Notes: a model not told the origin generated them from the sequence alone. A stretch of DNA of 64,000 nucleotides from Nitrospirota bacterium (GCA_020851375.1 JADZCV010000010.1:1-64000), one strand, 5' to 3'. Counted from the first letter of the stretch, positions 14,421 through 22,974 are shown. Translations and numbers: made by a program.

Positions 14421-15039
14421 TATAGTAGCTCTTGCCCTCCCCGCACGACCTGCACATTACCCTGCCATCAACAACAACCTCTTTATGGTCATTTACTATC
14501 TCGCCGCACTGCTCACACTTAATCTTAAACTTCTCTTTACTGAATTTATAGTTGGCTACCTTTACATTTTTAATAATAAAGAGTTCCCCTTCAGGCATTA
14601 TCTTGTAGGCATCCACCTCCCGCGCTGTCCTTCCATGCTTGTCATCCGGATATTCGCCTGATGCGTAATTGTCTACCAGCTCTCTTGCTGAATCCGGACA
14701 GCTAATCCTTACGGCCTTGCCGGTATTGGTATTGACAAATGTCGCCGCAACCTTCCCCCAGTCAAGGAACTTCAGGCTTCTCCTGCTGATCCTAGCGCCG
14801 CTTACAACAGAAATGGCATCAATGGGACAGCGGTCAGTCTCAACGAACACCAGAAAATCCTTCTGCTGAGAGCCCTCCGGGTCTGTAATGCCAACCTCTC
14901 TTAATCCTGCAAGGGCCATCCTTGTGCCGATAACAGTACCTGCACATAAATGCCCGTGAAATGCGGCCGTCTTCCTGAGTAAACTATCGAGTGGCGACGA
15001 CTCAGCCTTTGTCCTGACCTTTGTAAGTGTAAAACCCAT
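14410..15039 (-). CDS. fmdE: FmdE-family protein with C-terminal zinc ribbon
   Basis: 209 residues. The N-terminal domain has FHGHLCAGTVIGTRMALAGL, the FmdE signature (His-Gly-His, Cys-x-Gly), then ETDRCPIDAISVVSGA. The C-terminus is a zinc ribbon, CEQCGEIV and CRSCGEG. Related proteins are called formylmethanofuran dehydrogenase subunit E and are found beside molybdenum or tungsten enzyme genes in bacteria that have no methanogenesis. Here it is in a molybdopterin-synthesis neighbourhood, so a role in metal/cofactor handling is likely; the enzyme it serves is not in the window. Symbol given for family membership only. Confidence 0.85.
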   Translation of the reverse strand: MGFTLTKVRTKAESSPLDSLLRKTAAFHGHLCAGTVIGTRMALAGLREVGITDPEGSQQKDFLVFVETDRCPIDAISVVSGARISRRSLKFLDWGKVAATFVNTNTGKAVRISCPDSARELVDNYASGEYPDDKHGRTAREVDAYKIMPEGELFIIKNVKVANYKFSKEKFKIKCEQCGEIVNDHKEVVVDGRVMCRSCGEGKSYYNAL

Positions 15040-15193
15040 TATCCTGACTCCTCTTTATTCTGTCACGTTTGCTTTTTAATCCGGCCATTAAGACAGGCCG
15101 GCCTACCTGCTGCTCTGCCGTTGTTAACGCTCAAAAATGTCCAGTTGCAGGGAAGGACATCGAATTTGAGCCGGGGCGTACTGACTGTTACGT

Positions 15194-16000
15194 TTATGGC
15201 CATTTAGCACGCCACGATGCCTCATCATCCGTAGTACACCCAGTCACGCAATTCGAACTTGATGAATATGCATTGCCTGTGCTTGTGTATGTTCCGGTGA
15301 CAGTATATCTGTAGAAAACACCCGGGGTGTTAGGGTCCATTTCCGTAACTTCCTTGGAGTAGATGCCTGTAGCATTACCCACCATGTTCCCTTCTGTCCC
15401 TGACTGATTTGACTGTGTAGAATCCACGGTTGTATAAGGAATATAGAACTTCATGTAATAAGGCTCAAGAGGGTCTGTTTTCTTGTCTACAACCACCTCA
15501 AATCCAAATTCATTGTGCTGATTCCTGAGGCTTCCTGATGGCTGTGAACTGACACCCGATGTAGCCGTAGTACCAGGGGCTAAAGGCGCATTATAATACC
15601 TTACTGAAAAATGCGGCTGCAATACTTCGGTCGTGGATGTCTGCCCCAGCGCTGCTCCGCTGCCGCCGGGCGTTACCCCGTTTCCCTTCTGTGTATTAAG
15701 TGCTGAGTCTGAAAACCACGGCGTTGAGGTGTCTCCCCATGAGCACTCACCCTGATCAATCCAGCCATTTCCGTTTTGATCGCTGCATGTAATATTCGAA
15801 GGGTCAAATCCATTCGAACACGGAAGGCCGGTTATGGGATTTATCCCTTTAGCACAATAAGTGCCCTTGCCTGAATCTGTCTGCTGATATGTGTCCGGAC
15901 TTGCCTGAATGCTGTAGCTTACCTCTGCGCCGGCCATATCAACTGCGAAAAGACAGATGAATAGCAGGACGGCTGTATTTAGCATGCCGGTTTTCATCAT
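15194..16000 (-). CDS. Secreted protein of unknown family, Cys-containing with a calcium-loop motif
   Basis: 268 residues from the ATG at 16000, whose first bases overlap the moaD-moaE stop codon (TAATGATG). Signal peptide TGMLNTAVLLFICLFAVDMAGA. The mature part has six or more Cys, an EF-hand/TSP3-like DQNGNGWIDQGEC, many S/T/G, and ends DDEASWRAKWP. The translational coupling to moaDE is unexpected for an exported protein. The Cys pairs may be disulphide-bonded in the periplasm. The closing WRAKWP resembles the W-x-K-W segments of the nearby ABC ATPase and RND pump, but one short motif proves nothing. I cannot name a function. Confidence 0.75.
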   Translation of the reverse strand: MMKTGMLNTAVLLFICLFAVDMAGAEVSYSIQASPDTYQQTDSGKGTYCAKGINPITGLPCSNGFDPSNITCSDQNGNGWIDQGECSWGDTSTPWFSDSALNTQKGNGVTPGGSGAALGQTSTTEVLQPHFSVRYYNAPLAPGTTATSGVSSQPSGSLRNQHNEFGFEVVVDKKTDPLEPYYMKFYIPYTTVDSTQSNQSGTEGNMVGNATGIYSKEVTEMDPNTPGVFYRYTVTGTYTSTGNAYSSSSNCVTGCTTDDEASWRAKWP

Positions 16001-16677
16001 TATGGATGCTCGTCCACCCATATCTCCCCCTCCGGGGTTGTCTCTTTCTTCCAGATCGGTGTAATGCGCTTTAGTTCATCAATACACCATTTGCACGCCT
16101 TGAAGGCATCAGCCCTGTGGGCTGCGCCGACGACGATCAGGACTATGTTCTCTCCAATGCTTATTTCACTTATCCTGTGGACTATGTTGACCTCTATTAT
16201 ATCAAAGTCCTTGAGCGCCTTCTCCCTTATCTCATTCAATTTCTTTTCAGCCATTCCAGGATAGTGTTCAAAGTCCAGCTTTCTGATGGAACGTCCGCGG
16301 GATGTGCCCCTGCCTGTACCGAGGAATACAACTATCCCCCCGACATCGCCGGATTTTGCCTTGACCCTGTTGATCTCTTCATCTACTGAAAAGTCTTCTT
16401 TTTGTATCCTGACCATGGGCGACCCTGGCGCCCCTCCTGCAAACGGCGGAAGGATGGCGACCTCATCCCCATCTTTGACCAGCATATCGTCGGTTCCTAT
16501 CTCCTGATTGACAGATATAAGAACCCTCTTGGTCTTCAACATCTCACCAACCCTGGGAAAATCTTTTTCAATTAATCCAACAAGGTCTTTCAGCTTGACT
16601 GATCCGCCCACGTCAATCTGGGCATCTTCCTTACCTGCCAGGTTTTTTATGATTGCAAAAAATTTAACCTTTACCAT
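16000..16677 (-). CDS. moaDE: MoaD-MoaE fusion, molybdopterin synthase
   Basis: 225 residues from ATG at 16677, with AGGGGGG before it; a GTG six codons upstream is not needed. Residues 1-82 are MoaD, ubiquitin-fold small subunit, ending in DEVAILPPFAGG. The Gly-Gly normally carries the thiocarboxylate. Residues 88-225 are MoaE: GGIVVFLGTGRGTSRGRSI, RISEISIGENIVLIVVGAAH and the active-site region PIWKKE. Molybdopterin synthase inserts two sulfurs into precursor Z. In Mycobacterium MoaX a similar fusion is cleaved after GG to work. The same is expected here (APGSP linker follows GG), but no protease is evident. Confidence 0.9.
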   Translation of the reverse strand: MVKVKFFAIIKNLAGKEDAQIDVGGSVKLKDLVGLIEKDFPRVGEMLKTKRVLISVNQEIGTDDMLVKDGDEVAILPPFAGGAPGSPMVRIQKEDFSVDEEINRVKAKSGDVGGIVVFLGTGRGTSRGRSIRKLDFEHYPGMAEKKLNEIREKALKDFDIIEVNIVHRISEISIGENIVLIVVGAAHRADAFKACKWCIDELKRITPIWKKETTPEGEIWVDEHP

Positions 16678-16687
16678 ATGATCCCCC

Positions 16688-17455
16688 CTATTCACTCTGA
16701 TTCACAAACATCTCTGTTGCCCATGAAATAGACAAGACTGCGAATAACGTCAAAAACAGGAAACCGACAAGTATCGTATGCATCGAAGCCCCGCCGCTGT
16801 AAAAGGCACGTGTCGTCTCCACTGCATAATCTATAGGATTTATCCTGGTAATGACCTTTATCCATTCCGGCATAAAACTCTTTGGCACCATCGCAGATGA
16901 TAAAAACATCAGCGGCAGGGTCATCATGTTCCCAAGCATAACCAAAGGCTCTTCTCTCTTTAACCACATGGCAAGGCCATTCGATATACCTGAAAAACCG
17001 AGCGACAGGAGAAATACGATGACAAGACTTAGGAAAGCACCCTTAATCCCTGACACGCTTGCCCCAAATATAATCGCTATAATCATGATAATAAGACATT
17101 GTATAATAACCGTAACTGCAGTGTGTATGACGCGGCTCATAACTATTGAAACCCTTGAGACCGGGGTAACAAGCATCTTCTCAACTGTTCCAAAGTTGAT
17201 CTCTCGCAGAAGGCTGACGCCGGACCATGATGTGCCAAAAAGCACCGTCATAATAATTGCACCAGGCAGGAAAAAATCCATATAACGTCCCTGGGGAAAA
17301 CCCGGGAGGGATGCCATATTCTTAAATAACTGGCCGAAAATAAGGAGCCATATGAGAGGTTGAATAATAGTAAAGAGCGCCCACATAGGCATTCTAAGGG
17401 TTATCCTTAAATATTTATTGAAGAGATACCATGTATCACTAAAGAGTTGAACCAT
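16688..17455 (-). CDS. ABC-2 type transporter permease
   Basis: 255 residues with six predicted membrane helices (for example LFTIIQPLIWLLIFGQLF, GAIIMTVLFGTSWSGVSLL, VTVIIQCLIIMIIAIIF, FLSLVIVFLLSLGFSGIS). MMTLPLMFLSSAMVPKSFMP is the conserved ABC-2 segment. It is the DrrB/ABC-2 partner of the ATPase gene, three bases upstream. Exporters of this type move lipids, polysaccharides, drugs or antibiotics. Its place between moaC and moaDE is odd; the substrate is unknown. Confidence 0.9.
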   Translation of the reverse strand: MVQLFSDTWYLFNKYLRITLRMPMWALFTIIQPLIWLLIFGQLFKNMASLPGFPQGRYMDFFLPGAIIMTVLFGTSWSGVSLLREINFGTVEKMLVTPVSRVSIVMSRVIHTAVTVIIQCLIIMIIAIIFGASVSGIKGAFLSLVIVFLLSLGFSGISNGLAMWLKREEPLVMLGNMMTLPLMFLSSAMVPKSFMPEWIKVITRINPIDYAVETTRAFYSGGASMHTILVGFLFLTLFAVLSISWATEMFVNQSE

Positions 17456-17457
17456 AA

Positions 17458-18861
17458 TTAACCCTCTTTTTTACCCTGCTTAGCCCACCACTCTGCTGCC
17501 CCTGGCGTATTCATCCATTTCTTCCAGGGCTCTTCACTGCTCTCTTCCTCTTTATTTTCTTTATCTTTTACCTCATCATTTTCTGATGATGTAACTTTAT
17601 CATCCTTATCCATTTCCCATTCTCCCTTTCCCCAATCATTCTCAGTTGGCGTATCATTGTCCGCTTTTGCCTGCCGGCTCCACCACTCCTTCATCTCCTC
17701 AGGTGACCACTTGCCCCATTCACCGTTTCCGTTTTCGTTTCCGCTTTCACCCTCTTTATGGCCGCCGGAGGCGCTGCCGTCCCATTCTTTACCCCATTCC
17801 TGCTGGCTGCCCTCCTGGCCTTCCTGTACCTCCTGCTGATCCCAATCCCCGCCACCCTTCCAGTTCTTTCCCCAGCCGCCCTTCTGCCACTTGGCCCACC
17901 AGGGCTCACCGCCTTCTTCACTATCACCCTCTTTAAAGCTGGCGCCGCTGTACTTAAGATAGACATCGTCAAGGCTCGGCCTTGATATGGAAAGAGATGA
18001 AATGTCTATGCCATTCTCATTAAGGAGCTTCATCATCCACTGAACGGCCTCGCTCCCATTGTTGACATACACCCTGACATGTTCATTTTCAAGAAGGATC
18101 TCCTTGACCTTGCTGTTGCCTTTCAATATGGAGATGGCCTTGCTCTTTGCGTTCCCTTTAAGTTCGAGATTTACTGAATCTCCGCGAATACTGTCTTTCA
18201 GTTTATCCGGGGTATCAACAATCTTGATGCTCCCCTTGTGAAGTATCCCAATCCTGTTTGAGAGCTTATCCGCCTCATCCAGATAGTGGGTTGTAAGGAA
18301 TATAGTGACCTTCAGTTCACGGTTCAGCATGCGGATGTAATTCCATAACTGTGACCTGCTGTGCGGATCAAGCCCCAGCGTAGGTTCATCGAGAAATACG
18401 AGACTTGGATTGTGTATAAGGGCGGTCGCAATGTCAAGTTTTCGCCTCATACCGCCTGAATAAGTAGAAACGAGCTGGTCGGCACACTCCTTTATGCTGA
18501 ACAATTCCAACAGTTCATCTATTCTCCTGCTGATAGTCTTCCCGTCCATCCTGTACATCCTGCCCTGGAGAACGAGATTTTCCCTTCCTGTCAGGAAATA
18601 GTCTATTCCTGTTTCCTGAGCCACATATCCGATTGAACAACGTACCTTCACAGGTTCAGTCAGGACATTATGTCCTCCAACCCATGCCTGTCCTGATGTC
18701 GGACGGGAAAGGGTCGTAAGTATTTTTATAGTAGTGCTCTTGCCTGCACCGTTAGGACCCAGAAAACCAAAGATCTCCCCATCTTCGACAGTAATATTGA
18801 GGTTATCTACTGCCTTGGTACCTGATGAAAATATCTTGGTTAAGTTCTCTGTCTTTATCAT
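17458..18861 (-). CDS. DrrA-type ABC transporter ATPase with a 157-residue W/G/K-rich tail
   Basis: 467 residues. Residues 1-310 are a normal DrrA/CcmA-type ATPase: Walker A GPNGAGKST (35-43), Q-loop AQETG, signature YSGGMRRK (134-141), Walker B LVFLDEPTLGLDP (154-166), H-loop His 192, then the C-terminal regulatory domain ending RPSLDDVYLKYSG. Such ATPases normally end there. Residues 311-467 are low complexity with about eighteen Trp, in units such as WWAKWQKGGWGK, EWGKEW, GEWGKW and EPWKKW plus acidic runs. The WKWQKGG unit also occurs in the RND pump of this window. The start ATG has no strong RBS. Pairs with the downstream permease. Confidence 0.9.
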   Translation of the reverse strand: MIKTENLTKIFSSGTKAVDNLNITVEDGEIFGFLGPNGAGKSTTIKILTTLSRPTSGQAWVGGHNVLTEPVKVRCSIGYVAQETGIDYFLTGRENLVLQGRMYRMDGKTISRRIDELLELFSIKECADQLVSTYSGGMRRKLDIATALIHNPSLVFLDEPTLGLDPHSRSQLWNYIRMLNRELKVTIFLTTHYLDEADKLSNRIGILHKGSIKIVDTPDKLKDSIRGDSVNLELKGNAKSKAISILKGNSKVKEILLENEHVRVYVNNGSEAVQWMMKLLNENGIDISSLSISRPSLDDVYLKYSGASFKEGDSEEGGEPWWAKWQKGGWGKNWKGGGDWDQQEVQEGQEGSQQEWGKEWDGSASGGHKEGESGNENGNGEWGKWSPEEMKEWWSRQAKADNDTPTENDWGKGEWEMDKDDKVTSSENDEVKDKENKEEESSEEPWKKWMNTPGAAEWWAKQGKKEG

Positions 18862-18898
18862 GAATTATGCCTGACTCTCCTGCTCAAGTTACTCATTG

Positions 18899-19405
18899 CT
18901 ATTTGTTAACCGCCTTCTCCCTGATATATGTCCCTGACTTGCCGCCGGTCTTCTTCTCAAGGCAAATCTCGCTCAAAATCATCCCTTTATCTATAGCCTT
19001 GCACATATCATATATGGTAAGGGCTGCAATTGATGCGGCTGTGAGCGCCTCCATCTCAACGCCTGTCTGGCCTCCTACCCTGACTGTAGCGGTAATTCCA
19101 ACGGAGCAAAGACCGTTTTCATCAGGAACAGGATCCTCTGTAAAGGATATATCCACACCTGATAACAGAAGGGGATGACACATCGGGATTATATCGGGTG
19201 TCCTCTTTGCCCCCATTATACCCGCGACCTGGGCCACTGCAAGGACATCGCCTTTGGCAATCTTCCCATCCTGTATCCTTTTCAAGGTCTCAGGAAGCAT
19301 ATATACCTTACCTGTTGCTATGGCAGTCCTCGATGTCACAATCTTTTCACTTACATCCACCATCTTTGCCCTGCCCTCTACATTGAAATGTGTAAGCTCT
19401 GACAC
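18899..19405 (-). CDS. moaC: Cyclic pyranopterin monophosphate synthase accessory protein MoaC
   Basis: 168 residues from GTG at 19405, with GGAGG 7 bases upstream. Typical MoaC signature: [16 protein letters not shown] at the start, then [20 protein letters not shown] (His-Pro active-site loop), [20 protein letters not shown] and a closing KTGGKSGTY. Full family length. It works with MoaA to turn GTP into cyclic pyranopterin monophosphate. Confidence 0.97.
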   Translation of the reverse strand: MSELTHFNVEGRAKMVDVSEKIVTSRTAIATGKVYMLPETLKRIQDGKIAKGDVLAVAQVAGIMGAKRTPDIIPMCHPLLLSGVDISFTEDPVPDENGLCSVGITATVRVGGQTGVEMEALTAASIAALTIYDMCKAIDKGMILSEICLEKKTGGKSGTYIREKAVNK

Positions 19406-19533
19406 TTTGAATCCTCCTTTAAAAAGTAACCATTCTTATATATCAAAATACAAGTTTCATACCAGTATATCAGAACTCATTGAAAATTTTCTATAAAAAA
19501 ATATAAAGTGTCAGAAAAAAGGGGGACAGCAAC

Positions 19534-19599
19534 AAGAAAAAGGGGGACAGATTTATTTTTCCGCTGCAGCGGAAAAATAAATCTGTCCCCCTTTTTCTT
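19534..19599. repeat. Family C perfect 66-base palindrome with GGGGGACAG core
   Basis: Arms of 33 bases are perfect complements around CCGCTGCAGCGG; the arm contains AAAAAGGGGGACAGATTTAT. A partial first copy of the AAAAAAGGGGGACAG end sits at 19514-19530. Between moaA and moaC, so a very strong hairpin interrupts the transcript. Confidence 0.95.
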
Positions 19600-19613
19600 T
19601 CAACTTGACTATT

Positions 19614-20609
19614 CTATCCACCTATCTGTGTCATCGAGTGGAGGAATTTCTGAGACTCGGCGTTCATGTCTATATTGTGTGCCTCAGGTTTGGTTTCCAT
19701 CACTGAACATAACAACTTTTCAATCTCAGCATCCTCGCAACCATTTCTGAGAGGCTCCCTGAAATCAATAAAAGACTCTGAGAAAAGACAATGTTTGATC
19801 TTACCGTCAGCGCCAAGCCGAACCCTGTTACAGGTATCGCAGAAATGCTCACTTATTGCGCTTATAAAGCCTACCTGTCCGGGGGCCCCGTGCAGCCTGT
19901 AATTCTTTGCCGGACCTGACCTTTCTTTTTCCACGACCGGCTCAAGCTTCCCAAGCGCTGACTCTATCTTTTCCATCATCTCAGCCTTGGAAATGAAATT
20001 TTTCTTCCACGCTTCCCAATCATCTACAGGCATAAATTCTATGAATCTGACCTGGAATGGCTTTGTAAGCGTCAACTTTGCAAAATCAACCAGTTCATTA
20101 TCATTGCATCCCTTTGAAGGGACAACATTAATTTTTATGGGATCAAATCCAACGCGCTCAGCCTCCAGGATACCTTCCCACACCCTGTCAAAACAATCAC
20201 CCTTGGTTATTTCCATAAACTTCTTTGGATCAAAAGTATCGAGGCTGATATTAAGCCTTCTGAGACCCGCCTTTTTAAGGGCCTGGGCATATTGTTTAAG
20301 GAGAACCCCATTGGTAGTCATTGCAATATCCCTGATGCCGTCAACCTTGTTGACCGCTGCAATAAACTCGACCACACCCCTGCGAACCAGCGGCTCACCA
20401 CCTGTAATACGCACCTTTGTGAGTCCCATTTTTGCTGCGACTTTAACTATTTTGAGCATTTCATCAAACGTCAGGAGTTCTTTGGAGGGCATACTGCTGA
20501 TGGTACCGCAGGAAGGGACACAGTAAACACACCGGAGATTACACCGGTCAGTTACTGAAATCCTCATATAAGTGATTCTACGATTGAAAGCATCAATTAG
20601 CTGGGCCAT
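19614..20609 (-). CDS. moaA: GTP 3',8-cyclase MoaA (radical SAM)
   Basis: 331 residues. Radical-SAM cluster CNLRCVYC at residues 24-31 in TDRCNLRCVYCVPSCG; KVRITGGEPLVRRG follows, then RLNISLDTFDP. The C-terminal second cluster has CDTCNRVRLGADGKIKHCLF. RBS AAGGAGG is 6 bases before the ATG. MoaA rearranges GTP in the first step of molybdenum cofactor synthesis. It precedes moaC in the same direction. Between them lies a perfect palindrome. Confidence 0.97.
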   Translation of the reverse strand: MAQLIDAFNRRITYMRISVTDRCNLRCVYCVPSCGTISSMPSKELLTFDEMLKIVKVAAKMGLTKVRITGGEPLVRRGVVEFIAAVNKVDGIRDIAMTTNGVLLKQYAQALKKAGLRRLNISLDTFDPKKFMEITKGDCFDRVWEGILEAERVGFDPIKINVVPSKGCNDNELVDFAKLTLTKPFQVRFIEFMPVDDWEAWKKNFISKAEMMEKIESALGKLEPVVEKERSGPAKNYRLHGAPGQVGFISAISEHFCDTCNRVRLGADGKIKHCLFSESFIDFREPLRNGCEDAEIEKLLCSVMETKPEAHNIDMNAESQKFLHSMTQIGG

Positions 20610-21007
20610 GGGAACCTCCTTGATTCCGTTTTTATATGGTATTTGAAGCTATTCCATTCACGTTGCAATATCTATACCAGCTCTTAACCCCACATAACGT
20701 CATTCAGAATAAACCGCATTAAGTACAACATTATCTGTACGATATATTAAGCCAGCACACAACTAATTGCAATATTATGATATCAGATACCCCCACCAAA
20801 CCTTCGTTTATCTTCGTTGCTCGCCCTTTTTTGTGTAATGATGATACACGCTTAAGGTTCCGTGGAATACAGAACATTATAACTACTCAATTTACAACAA
20901 TAAATTCTGTATATCTTTTATACAGCCGGTTGTATAAATACCCCTTGACCCTTGTTTTGCAATAATATAGGATAATCCTAAATAATAATGACTTTTAAGG
21001 AGAAATT
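20610..21007. other. 398-base divergent intergenic region
   Basis: No gene visible. It separates moaA (minus) from the 21008 gene (plus). It contains overlapping dyads at 20907-20925 (CTGTATATCTTTTATACAG) and 20919-20936, and the plus-strand promoter listed next. I looked for a molybdenum-cofactor riboswitch before moaA and could not confirm one. Confidence 0.6.
20945..20973 (+). promoter_or_regulatory. Candidate sigma-70 promoter for the 21008 gene
   Basis: TTGACC at 20945-20950, 17-base gap, TAGGAT at 20968-20973 (four of six to the -10 consensus), about 30 bases before the RBS AAGGAG of the 21008 gene. The dyad at 20907-20936 lies just upstream and could bind a regulator. Confidence 0.5.
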
Positions 21008-21394
21008 ATGATGAAGATTACCAGGGCTGTTGCATTGTCTGTATTGATCGCTTTCGCTTCTTTTATATTTGCACCTTCTGATGCCAGATCAGAAGAAAAT
21101 GGCATGAGGACTATCTTCATGGATACATTCTATGGTATGGCTGCCGGGGCCCTTATAGCCTCTGCAGTATCGCTGACGCAGGATGACCCGGATTGGGGCG
21201 GCAATGTCGGCACCGGCGCTGCAATAGGTGGAATTGCAGGGGCCATCTTTGGCGTCGCATCTGAGGTGAGATATGTGGCTACTGTCAACAAAGGCAGCTT
21301 AACAGTAAGTTTACCATCTGTAAGTGTAGTAGCTGACAACAAAACAGGAGGACAACCACTCTACACAGCCGGGATTTTTAAGTATAAGTTTTAA
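21008..21394 (+). CDS. Small exported glycine-zipper protein
   Basis: 128 residues, RBS AAGGAGAAATT before ATG. Signal peptide to about residue 28 (FAPSDARS). The mature part has a glycine-zipper stretch (MAAGALIASAVSL, TGAAIGGIAGAIFGV) and ends GIFKYKF. It looks like a small envelope protein that could insert in or attach to the outer membrane. No family is recognised. Leads a group of four envelope genes on the plus strand. Confidence 0.75.
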   Translation: MMKITRAVALSVLIAFASFIFAPSDARSEENGMRTIFMDTFYGMAAGALIASAVSLTQDDPDWGGNVGTGAAIGGIAGAIFGVASEVRYVATVNKGSLTVSLPSVSVVADNKTGGQPLYTAGIFKYKF

Positions 21395-21418
21395 GCTGTA
21401 TGCTTCCGATAGACTAAC

Positions 21419-22090
21419 ATGATTCCTTTAAAGGATGATAACCCAACCGGTAGTTTCCCCATTGTAACCATAGGTCTGATTGCATTAAACATCGTCATAT
21501 TCGTCTACGAAATATCTATAGGGCCGCAACTTGAGTCTTTCCTGAATACGTATGGCGCAAAACCGCTTTATATCATAAACATGTCAGCGCCTCCAGGACA
21601 CCCACCCCCCTATCTGACCATATTTTCATCCATGTTTCTTCATGGCGGCTTTTTTCATGTAGCCGGCAATATGCTCTACCTCTGGATTTTCGGGAACAAC
21701 ATAGAAGACTCAATGGGGCATTTTAAATTTATAATCTTCTATTTGATCAGCGGAATAGCTGCAGTCTATATCTTTACTTTTGTAAACCCGGATTCTACGG
21801 TACCTATGGTTGGGGCAAGCGGAGCCATCTCCGGTGTCCTTGGCGCCTACCTCGTCCTGTTCCCCCGGGCAAAGGTGCTGACACTTGTGCCGTTTGGTTT
21901 CTATATGCAGGTAATAAAGGTTCCTGCAGTATTCGTTTTAGGTTTGTGGATATTCGTGCAGATACTAAATGGGATGATAACCGGAGGCAGGGGAGGCGGG
22001 GTCGCCTGGTTTGCACATATAGGAGGCTTCCTTGCCGGGGTCCTGCTTGTCGGACTGTTCAAAAAGAGAGGTCACACAGAAGCCTATTAA
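21419..22090 (+). CDS. Rhomboid-family intramembrane serine protease
   Basis: 223 residues, six or more helices. The motif FLHGGFFHVAGNMLYLWIFG is the H..G..H.xxN helix; VGASGAISGVLGAYLV holds the GxSG active-site serine; the catalytic His is in WFAHIGGFLAG. All the residues of an active rhomboid are present. It cleaves single-pass membrane proteins within the membrane. Between a glycine-zipper protein and a lipoprotein; no target can be named. Starts MIPLKDDNPT, the common rhomboid N-terminus. Confidence 0.93.
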   Translation: MIPLKDDNPTGSFPIVTIGLIALNIVIFVYEISIGPQLESFLNTYGAKPLYIINMSAPPGHPPPYLTIFSSMFLHGGFFHVAGNMLYLWIFGNNIEDSMGHFKFIIFYLISGIAAVYIFTFVNPDSTVPMVGASGAISGVLGAYLVLFPRAKVLTLVPFGFYMQVIKVPAVFVLGLWIFVQILNGMITGGRGGGVAWFAHIGGFLAGVLLVGLFKKRGHTEAY

Positions 22091-22108
22091 TCAAAGGAGG
22101 ATTTAAAG

Positions 22109-22927
22109 ATGAAAAGGGCATTTCTATATTCATCCCTGATAATAGTTCTGATGGCAGCATCAGGCTGCGGACAGAATATTCTCAAAGGGATGGAAGACAA
22201 GGAGACAGATGACGCACAACAATACGCAGCCCTGAAGTCCCTTGACTCAGGAGATTTTCAGGCAGTATTGAGCGCATGTGATAAAGGGGCTGCTGATCCT
22301 CTGGATTGTTCTGCCGCTGCCCTCGGCGCTGCAGGGCTTGACCCGCTTGATGTGGCCCGGCAACTAAACGGCCTTATTGACTCTGCCACTACAGGAGACA
22401 TTAGTGCCATCGGCTCACTGTCCGGCCTTGATCCCTCGTACCTCGATGAGATATACAAAGCAAATGTACAGTTGGCCGAAAAATGTGAAGCCGGCAGTGA
22501 AGCTGCATGTTCACAACTCGTGATTACATCTGTTGCAGAGGTAGTCATTGCCTTAGCCCAGGTTGGCGAAAATGATGTGGATGTAACTGACGGAATAAGC
22601 GCTGCTGATGCTGATACAATAGCCGGTTTGATTGCCTCTTCTCCAACCGTCCTGGTAGACACTGATGGTGACGGCACCCTTGATCCCACACCAATACTTG
22701 ATGTCATAGAAAGAGACGCGCTGTACATAATAAACAACATCAATGACTCCCCCTTTGGGGACACAGACGGCGACGGAACGGCAGATACTGAACTGGGACA
22801 GGTCATCGAAGACCAGATAGAGGCTATTGGCGGGGCAGACTGCACTGCCGGAAGCGCAACCTGTCAGGTCACTGCAGCAGAACTGGAGAGCTACCTTCAG
22901 AACCAGTATGGGACAAGCGGCCCATAG
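22109..22927 (+). CDS. Lipoprotein with TSP3-like calcium loops
   Basis: 272 residues. Signal peptide MKRAFLYSSLIIVLMAASGC: lipobox ASGC puts the lipid-modified Cys at residue 20. RBS AAAGGAGG 8 bases before ATG. The body is a helical domain with Cys pairs (SACDKGAADPLDCSAAALG) and two calcium-loop motifs, DTDGDGTLDPTP and DTDGDGTADTE. The end is again Cys-bearing (GGADCTAGSATCQVTAAEL). I do not recognise the family. Next to a PorV-like barrel, so an outer-membrane-associated role is likely. Confidence 0.8.
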   Translation: MKRAFLYSSLIIVLMAASGCGQNILKGMEDKETDDAQQYAALKSLDSGDFQAVLSACDKGAADPLDCSAAALGAAGLDPLDVARQLNGLIDSATTGDISAIGSLSGLDPSYLDEIYKANVQLAEKCEAGSEAACSQLVITSVAEVVIALAQVGENDVDVTDGISAADADTIAGLIASSPTVLVDTDGDGTLDPTPILDVIERDALYIINNINDSPFGDTDGDGTADTELGQVIEDQIEAIGGADCTAGSATCQVTAAELESYLQNQYGTSGP

Positions 22928-22974
22928 GGACGTTTCAGGCAAAGGGACATGTATATTTATCAGGGGGAAATCAA

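Noticed and set aside
15079-15105. CCGGCC/GGCCGG dyad as terminator downstream of fmdE start
   Set aside because: No T-run follows on either strand in the right direction.
20610-20780. Possible molybdenum-cofactor riboswitch before moaA
   Set aside because: Position would fit but I could not see the conserved stems by eye; a covariance model search (Moco RNA motif) would decide.
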